This document shows, in pieces, positions 24,665-33,437 of a stretch of 64,000 nucleotides of DNA (position 1 is the first letter of the stretch; every line of letters begins with the position of its first letter). A program made the position numbers and the translations under genes. This DNA is from Paenibacillus daejeonensis DSM 15491 (lineage in GTDB: Bacteria > Bacillota > Bacilli > Paenibacillales > Paenibacillaceae): the NCBI RefSeq assembly GCF_000378385.1, contig NZ_KB899659.1, positions 647,418-711,417 of the forward strand, written 5' to 3'. Under the pieces are notes generated by a model that was not told where the DNA came from, searched no databases, and saw only the letters and a program-made list of their open reading frames with translations.

Positions 24665-26083
24665 TTATTCACTCCCCGGCTGTGTCAAAAATTCGGGGAG
24701 CTCATCCAGAGTCAGAACATACTCATGATTCAGCACAGCCGCAATATGCTCCGGGCTGTTGTGCTTGCCGTCTCCGATAAATTCGTCGCTCCAGGTACAG
24801 AACCAGCTCCAGTGCGCACCATACTGGATCATGAGCTCAGGATTGGGTATCGCCCCGTTCTCGGTCAAGGCAACCAGCTTGCGATCATTCACGAGACGGA
24901 CCAGATTATCGTAGCTGCGGCTGACGGGATGGTGATCGCCCGGCTGAGGGTAGGAATCGACACTTACAATATCAACCACATCGTCCCCAGGATACCAGTC
25001 CGGGTCTTCCGAGTTCCAGATCCAGATGAGATTGCTCAGCTCATGCTTGACGGTTAGTCGTTCGAATAAAATCCGGTACAACGCCTTGGCTGGCTCCGGT
25101 CCTTGAGCGCCCCACCAGAACCATCCACCCTCGGCTTCGTGAAGTGGTCGCCAGAGCACTGGAACCCCGGCTTCCTGAAGACGTTTCAGCTGAAAAGCGA
25201 TGACGTCGATGTCGCGCATCAGCAGTTGGTAGGCCTGTGACTCCGGATCCGCTAAAGCTTCCTGCACATTGAAGGTCGTGCCGTCTGTATAAAAGCCTCT
25301 CCACCATGGCTGATCCTCGCTATCGATAAGATCCATCGGCGCATTCCAATGCCAGGCCAGCGTGACAATGCCACCCTTGTCATGCCAAGTCAGCATGTCC
25401 TCGACCTCGCGGGAGGTCGTGCCCCGTTCCGTACGGCTGGGCGTATAATCCATCAAGTCGAAGCCCGCAATGGCGGGCAGCTTGCCGTAGGTCCAGCCCA
25501 GTTGAAGCGCCTCCTGCAGGGTCTGCTGTCCCGAGAGAATCTTGCTGCCATACTGCTCGATGAGAAACTCGTGCAGCGCTAGTGCCCCCGCGCTGGGCTT
25601 CGGAGTAACCAGCACATTCTCTACGTTGTGCTCCGCGCGGACAGACGCAAGGCGAATATCCACATAATCCAGGTCATACCACCCCCAGGAGGAGACAAAT
25701 TGCAGTGCGTTCTCCCCTTCCTCCAGCAACAGCTTGCCGGCATACACTTCTTCGAACCCGCTGGAGGCGGGCAGGCGCAGATCGCCTGCAGGATCATCAT
25801 TCAACCGCATGACCGTCATCTTCTCACCATGCGCGCCACGGTAGCCGACCCGGACTTCATACAGTGATTTTGTAGACGCTTCCAAAATAACCGTCAAGGC
25901 ATCGTCCTCTTGTTCAAACCCTGTCACATAGCCCTGTCCAGAAAAACCGTCGCCATCGGAAGACGCTTCCGTGCCATGCACCAAGCCTTCTTCCGCTTCA
26001 AACCGCAACCAGGCTTCTTCTACCGACTGGGTAGTGCAGGCTGCCAGTATCAAAAGCAATCCAATCCCAGCTAGGGCTTTCAA
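24665..26083 (-). CDS. GH26 beta-mannanase lipoprotein with N-terminal CBM-like domain
   Basis: A lipoprotein of about 472 residues with lipobox LAAC (Cys16) and a CBM35-like sandwich at about 25-150 (RFEAEEG...LYEVRVGYRG...WYDLDYVDI). A GH26 catalytic domain follows at about 165-465 (KILSGQQ, GGIVTLAWHWNAP, acid/base Glu316 in RPLHEAEGGWFWWG, nucleophile Glu408 in LTENG). GH26 enzymes cleave beta-1,4-mannan. TTG 26083 is the first standard start, but the ribosome site GGGAGGGG (26104-26111) fits an ATT codon at 26098 better, which would add RNRSL to the signal peptide. It is placed outside the membrane to make oligosaccharides for the transporters. Confidence 0.88.
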   Translation of the reverse strand: MKALAGIGLLLILAACTTQSVEEAWLRFEAEEGLVHGTEASSDGDGFSGQGYVTGFEQEDDALTVILEASTKSLYEVRVGYRGAHGEKMTVMRLNDDPAGDLRLPASSGFEEVYAGKLLLEEGENALQFVSSWGWYDLDYVDIRLASVRAEHNVENVLVTPKPSAGALALHEFLIEQYGSKILSGQQTLQEALQLGWTYGKLPAIAGFDLMDYTPSRTERGTTSREVEDMLTWHDKGGIVTLAWHWNAPMDLIDSEDQPWWRGFYTDGTTFNVQEALADPESQAYQLLMRDIDVIAFQLKRLQEAGVPVLWRPLHEAEGGWFWWGAQGPEPAKALYRILFERLTVKHELSNLIWIWNSEDPDWYPGDDVVDIVSVDSYPQPGDHHPVSRSYDNLVRLVNDRKLVALTENGAIPNPELMIQYGAHWSWFCTWSDEFIGDGKHNSPEHIAAVLNHEYVLTLDELPEFLTQPGSE

Positions 26084-26382
26084 GGATCTGTTGCGAATAG
26101 AATCCCCTCCCGGGTCGTCCGAACCAAACAGTAGGACGATTTTATATTTATTTTGTTAGGATAATAATAACTTTAAACACAAAACAAAACCTCGTCAATA
26201 GCCTCTACAACATTTCTTCAATTGTTCATGTGATTATTAGACGGAAAATCATGCCTTAATTAGCTATTGAACATACTAGCCGGGAAACAGTCGAAACCGA
26301 CAAAATGACAAGTTCCATCTAACACAAGGCTATTTTAAAACCATTATCATTTCCTTATTATCAAATATAGAGGTGATGATAA

Positions 26383-27921
26383 ATGCCCAAGAAACCTAAC
26401 ATTCTGCTAATCACAAGCGACCAACAGCATTGGAATACGCTCGGTGCATTTCAACCGGAGCTCACGACGCCGAATCTCGACCGGCTGGTGCGGGAAGGCA
26501 CGACATTCGACCGAGCCTACTGTCCCAATCCGACCTGTACGCCCAGCAGGGCCTCCATCATTACAGGGATGTATCCGAGTCAGCATGGCGCGTGGACGCT
26601 GGGCACCAAGCTGCTAGAGACCCGTCATACCGTCGGTGAAGACTTCGCCGCGGCTGGCTACCGCACTGCCCTGGTGGGCAAGGCCCACTTCCAGCCGCTC
26701 CGCTCCACGGAAGCCTATCCATCGGTGGAGGCTTACCCGTACCTCCAGGACTTGGCCTATTGGCGAGACTTCCACGGCCCCTTCTATGGTTTCGACCATG
26801 TCGAGCTGGCACGAAATCATACCAATGAAGCACATGTTGGCCAGCACTATGCCTTATGGCTAGAGGAACAAGGCTGCCACGACTGGCGACAATACTTCCT
26901 TCCCCCAACCGGAAGTATGGATCCCGCAATCACCTACACCTGGCCGATTCCGGAGCAATTCCATTACAATACCTGGATTGCCGAGCGTACCAATGTGCTG
27001 CTGGAGAGCTATCAAGCGAAGGACGAACCATTTTTCCTATGGGCCAGCTTCTTTGATCCGCATCCTGAGTATCTGGTGCCTGAGCCGTGGGCATCCATGT
27101 ATGACCCGGAGCAGCTTACGGTACCCGCTGTCACCCCAGGCGAGCATGACCGCAATCCGCCGCACTTCGGACTGACCCAGCAGGAGGACCCGGATTTCTC
27201 ACATCTGGCTGAGACTGGCTATGGTATTCATGGTTACCGCTCCCATCACTATTACGAATACGGGCAGCAGCTGCGCTTGACAGACGTCGACCGCAAGCGT
27301 CTGGTAGCCGTCTACTACGGTATGATCAGCATGATGGACAAATATATTGGACGTATACTGGACAAGCTCGACGAGCTGGGTTTGGCCGAGGACACAATCG
27401 TCGTATTTACGACCGACCATGGGCATTTCTTCGGACAGCACGGCTTGCAGGCGAAGGGTGGATTTCACTATGAGGATTTGATTCGGCTCCCTTTTGTCGT
27501 CCGCTATCCTGGGCAGGTGCCTGCGGGACGGCGGTCAGATGCCATCCAGTCCTTGGTCGATCTGGCGCCGACATTTTTATCCTTCGCCGGACTGCCCATT
27601 CCCCATGAGATGACAGGATGCGACCAACGCAAGGTATGGCTGGGGGAACGCGAATCGGCCAGGGAGCATGCCATCGTCGAATTCCGTCACGAGCCGACGA
27701 CGATTCATCAGAAAACCTATGTGGATGCGCGCTACAAGATTACGGTGTATTACAATCAGATCTATGGGGAGTTATTTGATCTGCAGACGGATCCGAATGA
27801 ACTGTGCAATCTGTGGGATGATCCAGGGAGCGCAGCGTTGAAGAGCGAGCTCCTGCTCCGCTACGTGTGGGCCGAGCTTGGCAAAGAACCAATGCCAATG
27901 CCGCGGATTCATCATGCGTGA
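26383..27921 (+). CDS. Cys-type sulfatase
   Basis: A 512-residue sulfatase of the arylsulfatase/choline-sulfatase superfamily. It begins PNILLITSDQQHWNTLG with metal ligands Asp13-Gln14, and the formylglycine signature CTPSR (Cys52-Arg56) is followed by ASIITG. FTTDHGHFFGQHGL supplies the second pair of metal ligands. There is no signal peptide, so it is probably cytoplasmic. The Cys must be converted to formylglycine by a maturase not seen in this window. It is divergent from the GH26 gene and ended by a terminator, so it may clip sulfate from imported glycans. The exact substrate is unclear. Confidence 0.88.
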   Translation: MPKKPNILLITSDQQHWNTLGAFQPELTTPNLDRLVREGTTFDRAYCPNPTCTPSRASIITGMYPSQHGAWTLGTKLLETRHTVGEDFAAAGYRTALVGKAHFQPLRSTEAYPSVEAYPYLQDLAYWRDFHGPFYGFDHVELARNHTNEAHVGQHYALWLEEQGCHDWRQYFLPPTGSMDPAITYTWPIPEQFHYNTWIAERTNVLLESYQAKDEPFFLWASFFDPHPEYLVPEPWASMYDPEQLTVPAVTPGEHDRNPPHFGLTQQEDPDFSHLAETGYGIHGYRSHHYYEYGQQLRLTDVDRKRLVAVYYGMISMMDKYIGRILDKLDELGLAEDTIVVFTTDHGHFFGQHGLQAKGGFHYEDLIRLPFVVRYPGQVPAGRRSDAIQSLVDLAPTFLSFAGLPIPHEMTGCDQRKVWLGERESAREHAIVEFRHEPTTIHQKTYVDARYKITVYYNQIYGELFDLQTDPNELCNLWDDPGSAALKSELLLRYVWAELGKEPMPMPRIHHA

Positions 27922-27954
27922 AGGTAGTTGCACAACTTGTCATAAAATGTAACT

Positions 27955-27982
27955 AAGGCCGGACCCCGACGGGATCCGGCCT
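27955..27982 (+). terminator. Hairpin after the sulfatase gene
   Basis: AAGGCCGGA / TCCGGCCTT arms with a 10-base loop, without a long T run on the plus strand. Probably a terminator of modest strength. Confidence 0.55.
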
Positions 27983-28044
27983 TGCGTGCAAGAGGATATT
28001 ATTAGGATCAGTTCGGATCTTTCCTGCCCGTTCACATCCTATTA

Positions 28045-28794
28045 TTATTTGCTAGCTTCATAGGTAATCATGCTGCCCGCCTCTGAGGGTGGCGATCCAT
28101 GCTTGTAATTCCCCGTCACTGTTACATCCGTGAACCCGGTGCTCTCCAGCAGCAAACGGAATTCGTCGACTCCGTACCAGCACAGCGGCAGCCGCTGCAG
28201 CTCAGACTGGACGAGAGATCCATCACGCCATTTGTCATAGCGCAAGAGAGAGAGGATACGCTGGTTAATGAAATCAACCTCGATTCGTTTCTCCTCCAGT
28301 GTAATGGCATCCCCATCCTCGGTTTCCCACATTCTTGTTTTCGTCGTGTCCAGGTTGTAATCGGTGGGAAGAAAGGTGTCCAGAATCAGCACGCTCTGCT
28401 CCTGCATATGCGTGCGGAAGCATTGGAGTGCTTGTAGCAGCTCCTCCCGGGTCTCGATTAACTGAATGGAACCCCCGGGGATAATGATGGCTTCATACGA
28501 GGCGTCCAGGCTGAAACGGCTCATCTCCCCATGGTGCAAAATAGGTTCAACTCCAAGCCTGCGACCATTTCGTCTACCGGCCTCCAGCATGGCTGGCGCA
28601 TTATCCACCCCTTCTATGGCAATGCCATGCTGCAGAAGCGGAATCATGACGCGACCAGAGCCGCAAGCCACCTCCAATACGCGACCGGAGACGTGCTGAA
28701 GCCGCTCCTTATAATACTCGACATCCCCATAAGAGAAACCTACGGGTTTGCTAATCTCATAGACCTCGGTACATAATTCACCGTAAGTATGCAT
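28045..28794 (-). CDS. Class I SAM-dependent methyltransferase
   Basis: A 249-residue Rossmann-fold methyltransferase. SAM motif I is VLEVACGSGRVMIPLL (residues about 39-54), followed by the acidic GVDNAP and motif II-like YEAIIIPGGSIQLI. The substrate cannot be told. It is the last gene of a four-gene minus-strand cluster with an HD hydrolase and two acetyltransferases. The spacing to the HD gene is 27 bases. Confidence 0.85.
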   Translation of the reverse strand: MHTYGELCTEVYEISKPVGFSYGDVEYYKERLQHVSGRVLEVACGSGRVMIPLLQHGIAIEGVDNAPAMLEAGRRNGRRLGVEPILHHGEMSRFSLDASYEAIIIPGGSIQLIETREELLQALQCFRTHMQEQSVLILDTFLPTDYNLDTTKTRMWETEDGDAITLEEKRIEVDFINQRILSLLRYDKWRDGSLVQSELQRLPLCWYGVDEFRLLLESTGFTDVTVTGNYKHGSPPSEAGSMITYEASK

Positions 28795-28821
28795 GTGGTC
28801 TTGCTCCTTTCCTTCGAGCCT

Positions 28822-29253
28822 CTAGATGGAGGCTTGAGGGTAACCCAATAGGCGCAAAGCTCGTTCGTACTTGTCCAGTCGTCGCTGGTCTTCATCCGTA
28901 GGATTCGGGATGCGCGACAGATCCATATTTTCCTGGATATCAGCAATCTTGACCGACCGGGCCAACGTATGGGTGCTTACCCTAGCAATGAATTTCTCGT
29001 AGCTGTCGCCTTCTGACTTGGTCAAGCGCGCAACGGCCTCGATAATGGGCTCTTCAAATCCTTCTCGTCTTAATTCTTCAAGCGTCACATCAGAGTCCTC
29101 CACGACATCATGCAGCACGGCAACTATCTTTTCGTCGAGCGTATGTACCCGGTTCATAACCGCCAGCGGATGCAGAATATAGGGGTGGCCGCCTTTGTCC
29201 AGTTGGCCTTGGTGGGCCTGTAGAGCAATGGCAATGGCGCGTTCGATGTTCAT
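28822..29253 (-). CDS. HD-domain (p)ppGpp hydrolase-like protein
   Basis: A 143-residue protein with the metal-binding HD pattern of RelA/SpoT hydrolase domains and MESH1-like small hydrolases: ALQAHQGQLDKGGHPYILHPLAVM, then AVLHDVVEDSDVTLEEL, then SVKIADIQENMDL. It lacks synthetase and regulatory domains, so it may be a small alarmone or nucleotide pyrophosphohydrolase. ATG 29253 is set by AAGGAGGG; the frame runs upstream to 29415 over the previous gene without a ribosome site. Confidence 0.8.
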   Translation of the reverse strand: MNIERAIAIALQAHQGQLDKGGHPYILHPLAVMNRVHTLDEKIVAVLHDVVEDSDVTLEELRREGFEEPIIEAVARLTKSEGDSYEKFIARVSTHTLARSVKIADIQENMDLSRIPNPTDEDQRRLDKYERALRLLGYPQASI

Positions 29254-29269
29254 TGTGGGCTTCCCTCCT

Positions 29270-29707
29270 TCATAGCTTGATCGTACACCTAAACCGCTCC
29301 ACGCCGGGATACTTCTCCCCCAGGCTCTGAATCTGGAAACCGCATTGCCTGTAAAATTCGACCGCGTCATGGTCTGTCTCCGCCTCCAGACTGCGGATTG
29401 CGTGTAACCCAACATACTCTGAAATCATGCGCTTGCCTATCCCCTGATGGCGACAGTCTTCTCGTACCGCAATATGACGGACGATTGCGCTGTGGTCCAG
29501 TCTATAACGAACGCCCATTAGGCCAGCCACTACCTGGTGCTGAAGCATACCGTATAGCGTGTAATCGTCATTTGACATATAGGAGTTGTAGACCGTTGCC
29601 ACCTTATCCCGGTCACCCCAGACGCAGGCGGACAGCAGCTCATTGATGGCATTGAAGTGAGTCGAACCAACCAATTCAACAAATGAGCAAGCTTGCTGAT
29701 CTGTCAT
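29270..29707 (-). CDS. GNAT-family N-acetyltransferase
   Basis: A 145-residue acetyltransferase with the acetyl-CoA binding pattern IAVREDCRHQGIGKRMISEYV (R-x-x-G-I-G-K) and the closing AVEFYRQCGFQI strand. ATG 29707 overlaps the stop of the preceding acetyltransferase by 4 bases (ATGA). That overlap favours it over a GTG start 21 bases upstream. The substrate is unknown. Confidence 0.85.
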   Translation of the reverse strand: MTDQQACSFVELVGSTHFNAINELLSACVWGDRDKVATVYNSYMSNDDYTLYGMLQHQVVAGLMGVRYRLDHSAIVRHIAVREDCRHQGIGKRMISEYVGLHAIRSLEAETDHDAVEFYRQCGFQIQSLGEKYPGVERFRCTIKL

Positions 29708-30165
29708 CTTAATATTTTCTCCATGCACACACTTGACGGACAGTCGGCGTATTCCCCAAATCGTTCAATCTCGTAATAGCCATTCTTCGCATAGAACTTC
29801 ATCGCCGCCACCTGGGGCAGTCCCGCTTCTAATTTGAGGATCTTACAGCCTCGCGCAAGCGCCGCGGCTTCCAGATAATCAAGAATTTTTTTGGCAAGGC
29901 CAACATTACGGTACGCTGGCCTCACATAAAATCTCTTTAATTCAACACTATCCAAGTGGAGCGGTTTTATGGCCCCGCATCCGACAGCTACTCCATCCGC
30001 ATAGGCGACAACAAAGCTCACCTGTTCACTTGTTGGTGCATCCAGATCTACCCGGAATACTTCTTCCGGCGGATAGAGGGTATCCAGATAAGCATCCAAT
30101 TCCCCAACTAACTCGCGCAAATGGGGGGCGTTGGCACTCACATCCCGCAATTCAATTGTTCTCAT
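29704..30165 (-). CDS. GNAT-family N-acetyltransferase
   Basis: A 153-residue acetyltransferase. FYVRPAYRNVGLAKKILDYLEAAA is the acetyl-CoA site and AMKFYAKNGYYEIERFGEY the typical C-terminal strand. VAYADGVAVGCGAIKPL is also family-typical. It is the first gene of the four-gene minus-strand cluster, translationally coupled to the next acetyltransferase. No substrate is assignable. Confidence 0.87.
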   Translation of the reverse strand: MRTIELRDVSANAPHLRELVGELDAYLDTLYPPEEVFRVDLDAPTSEQVSFVVAYADGVAVGCGAIKPLHLDSVELKRFYVRPAYRNVGLAKKILDYLEAAALARGCKILKLEAGLPQVAAMKFYAKNGYYEIERFGEYADCPSSVCMEKILR

Positions 30166-30243
30166 GTTGATCTCCTTTTCAGCCCGAACACCAGCTATCT
30201 GCTGCTATTGTAGCATACATACAGACAAATGAGCGGAAAAGCA

Positions 30244-30272
30244 TTGACTATGACCGAGGATAGAATTATACT
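30244..30272 (+). promoter_or_regulatory. Sigma-A promoter of the CDF exporter gene
   Basis: TTGACT (30244-30249), 17 bases, TATACT (30267-30272). This is near-consensus and 56 bases before the start codon. Confidence 0.75.
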
Positions 30273-30282
30273 TTATTTAAAC

Positions 30283-30302
30283 ATATGATCAACTATTCAT
30301 AT
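30283..30302 (+). promoter_or_regulatory. ArsR/SmtB-like operator overlapping the transcription start
   Basis: Perfect 6-bp inverted repeat ATATGA / TCATAT with an 8-base centre, placed just after the promoter where a metal-sensing repressor such as CzrA would block transcription. No arsR-family gene is in the window. Confidence 0.5.
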
Positions 30303-30327
30303 ATTAAGTTGAAGGGATGAATTTCTT

Positions 30328-31302
30328 ATGACAGTGCCTACCTCGAATCACACTCATGCTCACGATCACAATGACGAACACACCAACAACAAGAAGATTC
30401 TACTTGTATCGTTCTTAATCATTACCTTCTATATGGTTGTCGAGGCCATTGGCGGGTTTCTGACGAACAGTCTGGCACTCTTGTCGGATGCCGGGCATAT
30501 GCTCTCTGACTCCATCGCGCTCGGGATTGCCTTGCTGGCATTTACCTTTGGACAAAAGGCAGCTCACCAGCGTAAAACCTACGGTTACCGTCGTTTCGAG
30601 ATTCTCGCTGCCTTGCTGAACGGTGTTACCTTAATTGGAATTTCGCTGTACATCTTCTACGAAGCCATGGTGCGCCTCAGCCATCCGCCAGAAGTTGCCA
30701 CGATGGGCATGCTAATCATCAGTACGATCGGGCTGCTTGTGAATATCCTGGTTGCCTGGCTGATGATGCGAGGCAGCGATACGGAGCATAACCTGAACAT
30801 GCAGGGCGCTTATCTTCATGTCATCAGCGACATGCTGGGTTCGGTCGGTGCTATTGCCGCCGCACTGTTGATGCTGTTCTTCGGTTGGGGCTGGGCAGAC
30901 ATTGCCGCTAGTGTGATCGTCGCCGCACTCGTATTGCGCAGCGGCTACAAAGTAACCCGCTCTTCCCTTCATATCCTCATGGAAGGCACACCAGCAAGCA
31001 TGGAGTTGGATAACATCGTCCGTTCCATACGGGAGGTCGAAGGCGTGAAGGGAATCCATGATGTGCATGTCTGGACCATCACCAGCAGTCTGCATGCGCT
31101 CACCGCCCATATCGAAGTGGATGCCAGCCTGACCATAGCCCACACCGAAGCCATTCGACAGGAGATTGAACATCGTCTAGCACACCAGGATATTCAGCAT
31201 GTTACCTTGCAGCTTGAATCTGTCGACCATGGGCATGAACGATCGGTGTTATGTACGGTGAAGGCTGCACTTAACACTAGTCACGTGGGACACAGTCACT
31301 AG
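30328..31302 (+). CDS. czcD: Cation diffusion facilitator (CzcD-type) metal exporter
   Basis: A 324-residue exporter with a His-rich N-terminal tail (NHTHAHDHNDEH), six membrane helices and a cytoplasmic C-terminal domain. Metal-site motifs are visible: ALLSDAGHMLSDS (D-A-G-H-x-x-x-D) in helix 2 and HVISDMLGSV (H-x-x-x-D) in helix 5. Such H-and-D sites transport Zn2+, with Co2+ or Cd2+ possible, in exchange for protons. The C-terminal tail ends HVGHSH. The consensus promoter and an ArsR-like operator indicate metal-induced expression as a single gene with a strong terminator. Confidence 0.92.
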   Translation: MTVPTSNHTHAHDHNDEHTNNKKILLVSFLIITFYMVVEAIGGFLTNSLALLSDAGHMLSDSIALGIALLAFTFGQKAAHQRKTYGYRRFEILAALLNGVTLIGISLYIFYEAMVRLSHPPEVATMGMLIISTIGLLVNILVAWLMMRGSDTEHNLNMQGAYLHVISDMLGSVGAIAAALLMLFFGWGWADIAASVIVAALVLRSGYKVTRSSLHILMEGTPASMELDNIVRSIREVEGVKGIHDVHVWTITSSLHALTAHIEVDASLTIAHTEAIRQEIEHRLAHQDIQHVTLQLESVDHGHERSVLCTVKAALNTSHVGHSH

Positions 31303-31306
31303 AGAA

Positions 31307-31334
31307 ACGGGGCTCTCGCAGTGGAGAGCCCCGT
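31307..31334 (+). terminator. Terminator of the CDF exporter gene
   Basis: ACGGGGCTCTC / GAGAGCCCCGT, 11-bp perfect arms with a 6-base loop, followed by TCTTC. Confidence 0.75.
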
Positions 31335-31426
31335 TCTTCACACAGTTATCCCTGAACGCGTGGACAATCCTGGACAAGAGAGCTTTTTACGCCTATTATA
31401 TCAAGTAAAAACCAGATGTACATGCA

Positions 31427-32071
31427 TTATGTTAGCTTATTAGCCTGGCGGAGCTTAACCCGCCTATACACATATACGCTTGCTAGGATCGCCACAACTC
31501 CGGCAATCAGGAGATAAGGCCAAGCCGCTGCCACTGGACGATTACCACGCAGATTCCAAGTCTTCGCATCCTCTGCAGGAGTCTGAACGCTCATTGTCTG
31601 AGCTTCAGCGTACCGCTGCATCATGACATCTATGGGTTGTGTTTGCCCATGGATGTCAACAGTAACCTGCCCGTCCTCAACCGGGAGCGAAGTAATCCAA
31701 CTGGGGTGCAGGAGAGTCATCTGTCCGTCGTCTCCTTCCTTGAAGAAAACTACGGAAGACTGTCCCTGAGCGAATTGGGCTGAATAATCAGGACACGTAG
31801 AGTTTTGCCCTTTATGATCGTAAAACGTAGCCGGCATCACAATCGCAGGCGGCGCCGAGACGGCGCCAATAAATTGTTCCACCAGCAGTGTCGCCTTTCG
31901 ACCATCCCGGCTGACGTCTGTTAGCTGACCATACACGACGGCTGAAGATTGCCCCGCTAAGGACTCAAAGGACCAAGTGGCAGGAGTACATGCATAAACA
32001 AATATCTGCCCGCCCCACCAGCCTGCGATTACCATCATCCATAGACACACACAGACCATTACTCGTTTCAT
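31427..32071 (-). CDS. Exported protein with C-terminal membrane anchor (NTR/TIMP-like start)
   Basis: A 214-residue protein with a signal sequence (MKRVMVCVCLWMMVIAGWWGGQIFVYAC), an extracellular domain of about 135 residues, and a C-terminal helix (AAAWPYLLIAGVVAILASVYVY) followed by basic residues. The mature start C-x-x-x-x-W-S-F-E-S-L-A-x-x-S-S-A-V-V-Y-G-Q-L resembles bacterial NTR/TIMP-like 'surface-anchored' proteins of Bacillales. A second Cys (NSTCPDY) may form a disulfide. Function unknown; the family assignment is tentative. Confidence 0.65.
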   Translation of the reverse strand: MKRVMVCVCLWMMVIAGWWGGQIFVYACTPATWSFESLAGQSSAVVYGQLTDVSRDGRKATLLVEQFIGAVSAPPAIVMPATFYDHKGQNSTCPDYSAQFAQGQSSVVFFKEGDDGQMTLLHPSWITSLPVEDGQVTVDIHGQTQPIDVMMQRYAEAQTMSVQTPAEDAKTWNLRGNRPVAAAWPYLLIAGVVAILASVYVYRRVKLRQANKLT

Positions 32072-32148
32072 CCCGGCACGCTCCCAATACTTGGTATATC
32101 TTGAGAAACGAATGTCGGGGTGAAAAAGTTGCTATATTAAGGAATTTT

Positions 32149-32607
32149 CTAAATCAAGTGATGATATACTCGCAGACTTGAAGGAATATGACCTGCTGCA
32201 AGCAGAAGCGCAAACACGCTCATGAACCACGAGTGCAGCAACAACGAGGACCCGGCAAAATAAAGAACAGGCGCAACCGCTAATGGAACCGGGATGCCCA
32301 TGAGTTGCTCATACAACAACTTGCTCGAGCGTCTTCCCGAAAAAAAACGAAGCCATCCGGCATAATACAGCGCCAGTGCAGCAAACATGACGGCCAGCGC
32401 TGCTGTCCCACTCGCGCCGCCCAACTCGGCTGGCAAAAAGAGAGGGAGCGTCAGCACGCCAATTCTGCCCAAATTCTCGGCTATGATCCATGAGCGCGGC
32501 ATCCGAATCTTGGAAAATGCTGTCTCCGCTCTCGGCGGTGCTACAATCAGCAGCACATTCGGTAATAGAATGAGAATCGGAATCCACAAATTAGCAACCA
32601 GGATCAT
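32149..32607 (-). CDS. Uncharacterised four-helix membrane protein
   Basis: A 152-residue integral membrane protein starting MILVANLWIPILILLPNVLLIVAPP, with helices also at about 45-60, 67-87 and 105-140. I do not know the family. It ends HIPSSLRVYHHLI. It lies 7 bases after the flavodoxin-like reductase gene on the same strand, so the two are probably cotranscribed. Confidence 0.6.
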   Translation of the reverse strand: MILVANLWIPILILLPNVLLIVAPPRAETAFSKIRMPRSWIIAENLGRIGVLTLPLFLPAELGGASGTAALAVMFAALALYYAGWLRFFSGRRSSKLLYEQLMGIPVPLAVAPVLYFAGSSLLLHSWFMSVFALLLAAGHIPSSLRVYHHLI

Positions 32608-32614
32608 GATGGGT

Positions 32615-33154
32615 TCATCGACCTCTCGCAGTGATGCTTAGCGCCTGCTCCATATACTGACAAGCTGCCAATCCCAGCTCTTCCTCACTCACTTGCATAG
32701 CATTGCATACGCCGAATAGCGGGAGCCAGTTGGCTCCTACCAAATTTGCCGTAGCCTCATAAGGACGAGTCATTTCCTCCAGACTGTACCGGTTATACCC
32801 CTCTGGTCCGTAGGATTCCGCTGGACTGCCTGCCGTGACCGCCACCATCCATTCCTGTCCGTGAAGCCGATCCCCGCCCGGTCCGTACGCCCAACCGAAT
32901 GTGAGCACCTCATCGAACCAATGCTTCAGCAGCGGCGGTGCGCTGTACCACCAGAGCGGGAATTGAAAGATCACTCGCTTGTGCCCGAGTAACAGCTCCT
33001 GCTCCCTTTCAACATCAATCTTGCCATCTGGATAGTTGGCATAAAGCTCATGGATCGTTACCTGCTCGGACTCACGCAACTGTTTCACTAAACGACGATT
33101 GACCCGCGAGCCCTCCTCCAGCCCGGGATGGACCACAATAACCAGTGTATGCAT
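32615..33154 (-). CDS. Flavodoxin-like NAD(P)H:quinone reductase (Flavodoxin_2 family)
   Basis: A 179-residue protein of the NAD(P)H dehydrogenase (quinone) / KefF-MdaB family. HTLVIVVHPGLEEGSRVNRRLV is the FMN phosphate-binding start, VIFQFPLWWYSAPPLLKHWFDEV is the family signature (F-P-L-W-W-Y), and FGWAYGPGG...VAVTAGSP completes the FMN site. It transfers two electrons from NAD(P)H to quinones. ATG 33154 follows AGGAGAAG; the frame to 33193 has no ribosome site. It is divergent from the electron-transfer locus and may help with quinone redox balance, but shares no operon with it. Confidence 0.85.
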   Translation of the reverse strand: MHTLVIVVHPGLEEGSRVNRRLVKQLRESEQVTIHELYANYPDGKIDVEREQELLLGHKRVIFQFPLWWYSAPPLLKHWFDEVLTFGWAYGPGGDRLHGQEWMVAVTAGSPAESYGPEGYNRYSLEEMTRPYEATANLVGANWLPLFGVCNAMQVSEEELGLAACQYMEQALSITARGR

Positions 33155-33349
33155 CGCACTTCTCCTCCTACTCCGTCTGGTATGGCTTGCCATTACCGCT
33201 CTTGGCTAGGCAAGATTCAATACGAGACCTGAATTACTTTGAACTATAACCGATCCCACCGCGCTTCCCTATGACAAAAATCACGTCCTCTTTCTCATCG
33301 ATCTCATGCCCAGTTCATCGAAATGGACATTCAAAAATAAATTCACCAC

Positions 33350-33367
33350 TTGTGATTACTTTCACAA
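33350..33367 (+). promoter_or_regulatory. Rex/Fnr-type box 1 upstream of pplA
   Basis: TTGTGA-TTACTT-TCACAA. It fits the Rex consensus TTGTGAA-N4-TTCACAA with one mismatch, and the Crp/Fnr consensus TGTGA-N6-TCACA fully. It lies 71 bases before the pplA start. Confidence 0.7.
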
Positions 33368-33397
33368 CCAAGCGACATCAAATGCGTTATGGTTAGA

Positions 33398-33415
33398 ATG
33401 TGAATGAATTCACAA
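33398..33415 (+). promoter_or_regulatory. Rex/Fnr-type box 2 upstream of pplA
   Basis: ATGTGAA-TGAA-TTCACAA, a 7-bp perfect inner inverted repeat with one mismatch to the Rex consensus. It overlaps a possible -10 (TAGAAT, 33394-33399) and lies 22 bases before the pplA ATG, a position suited to repression. Confidence 0.7.
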
Positions 33416-33437
33416 TGAGAAAACGGAGGGTTCAGCA

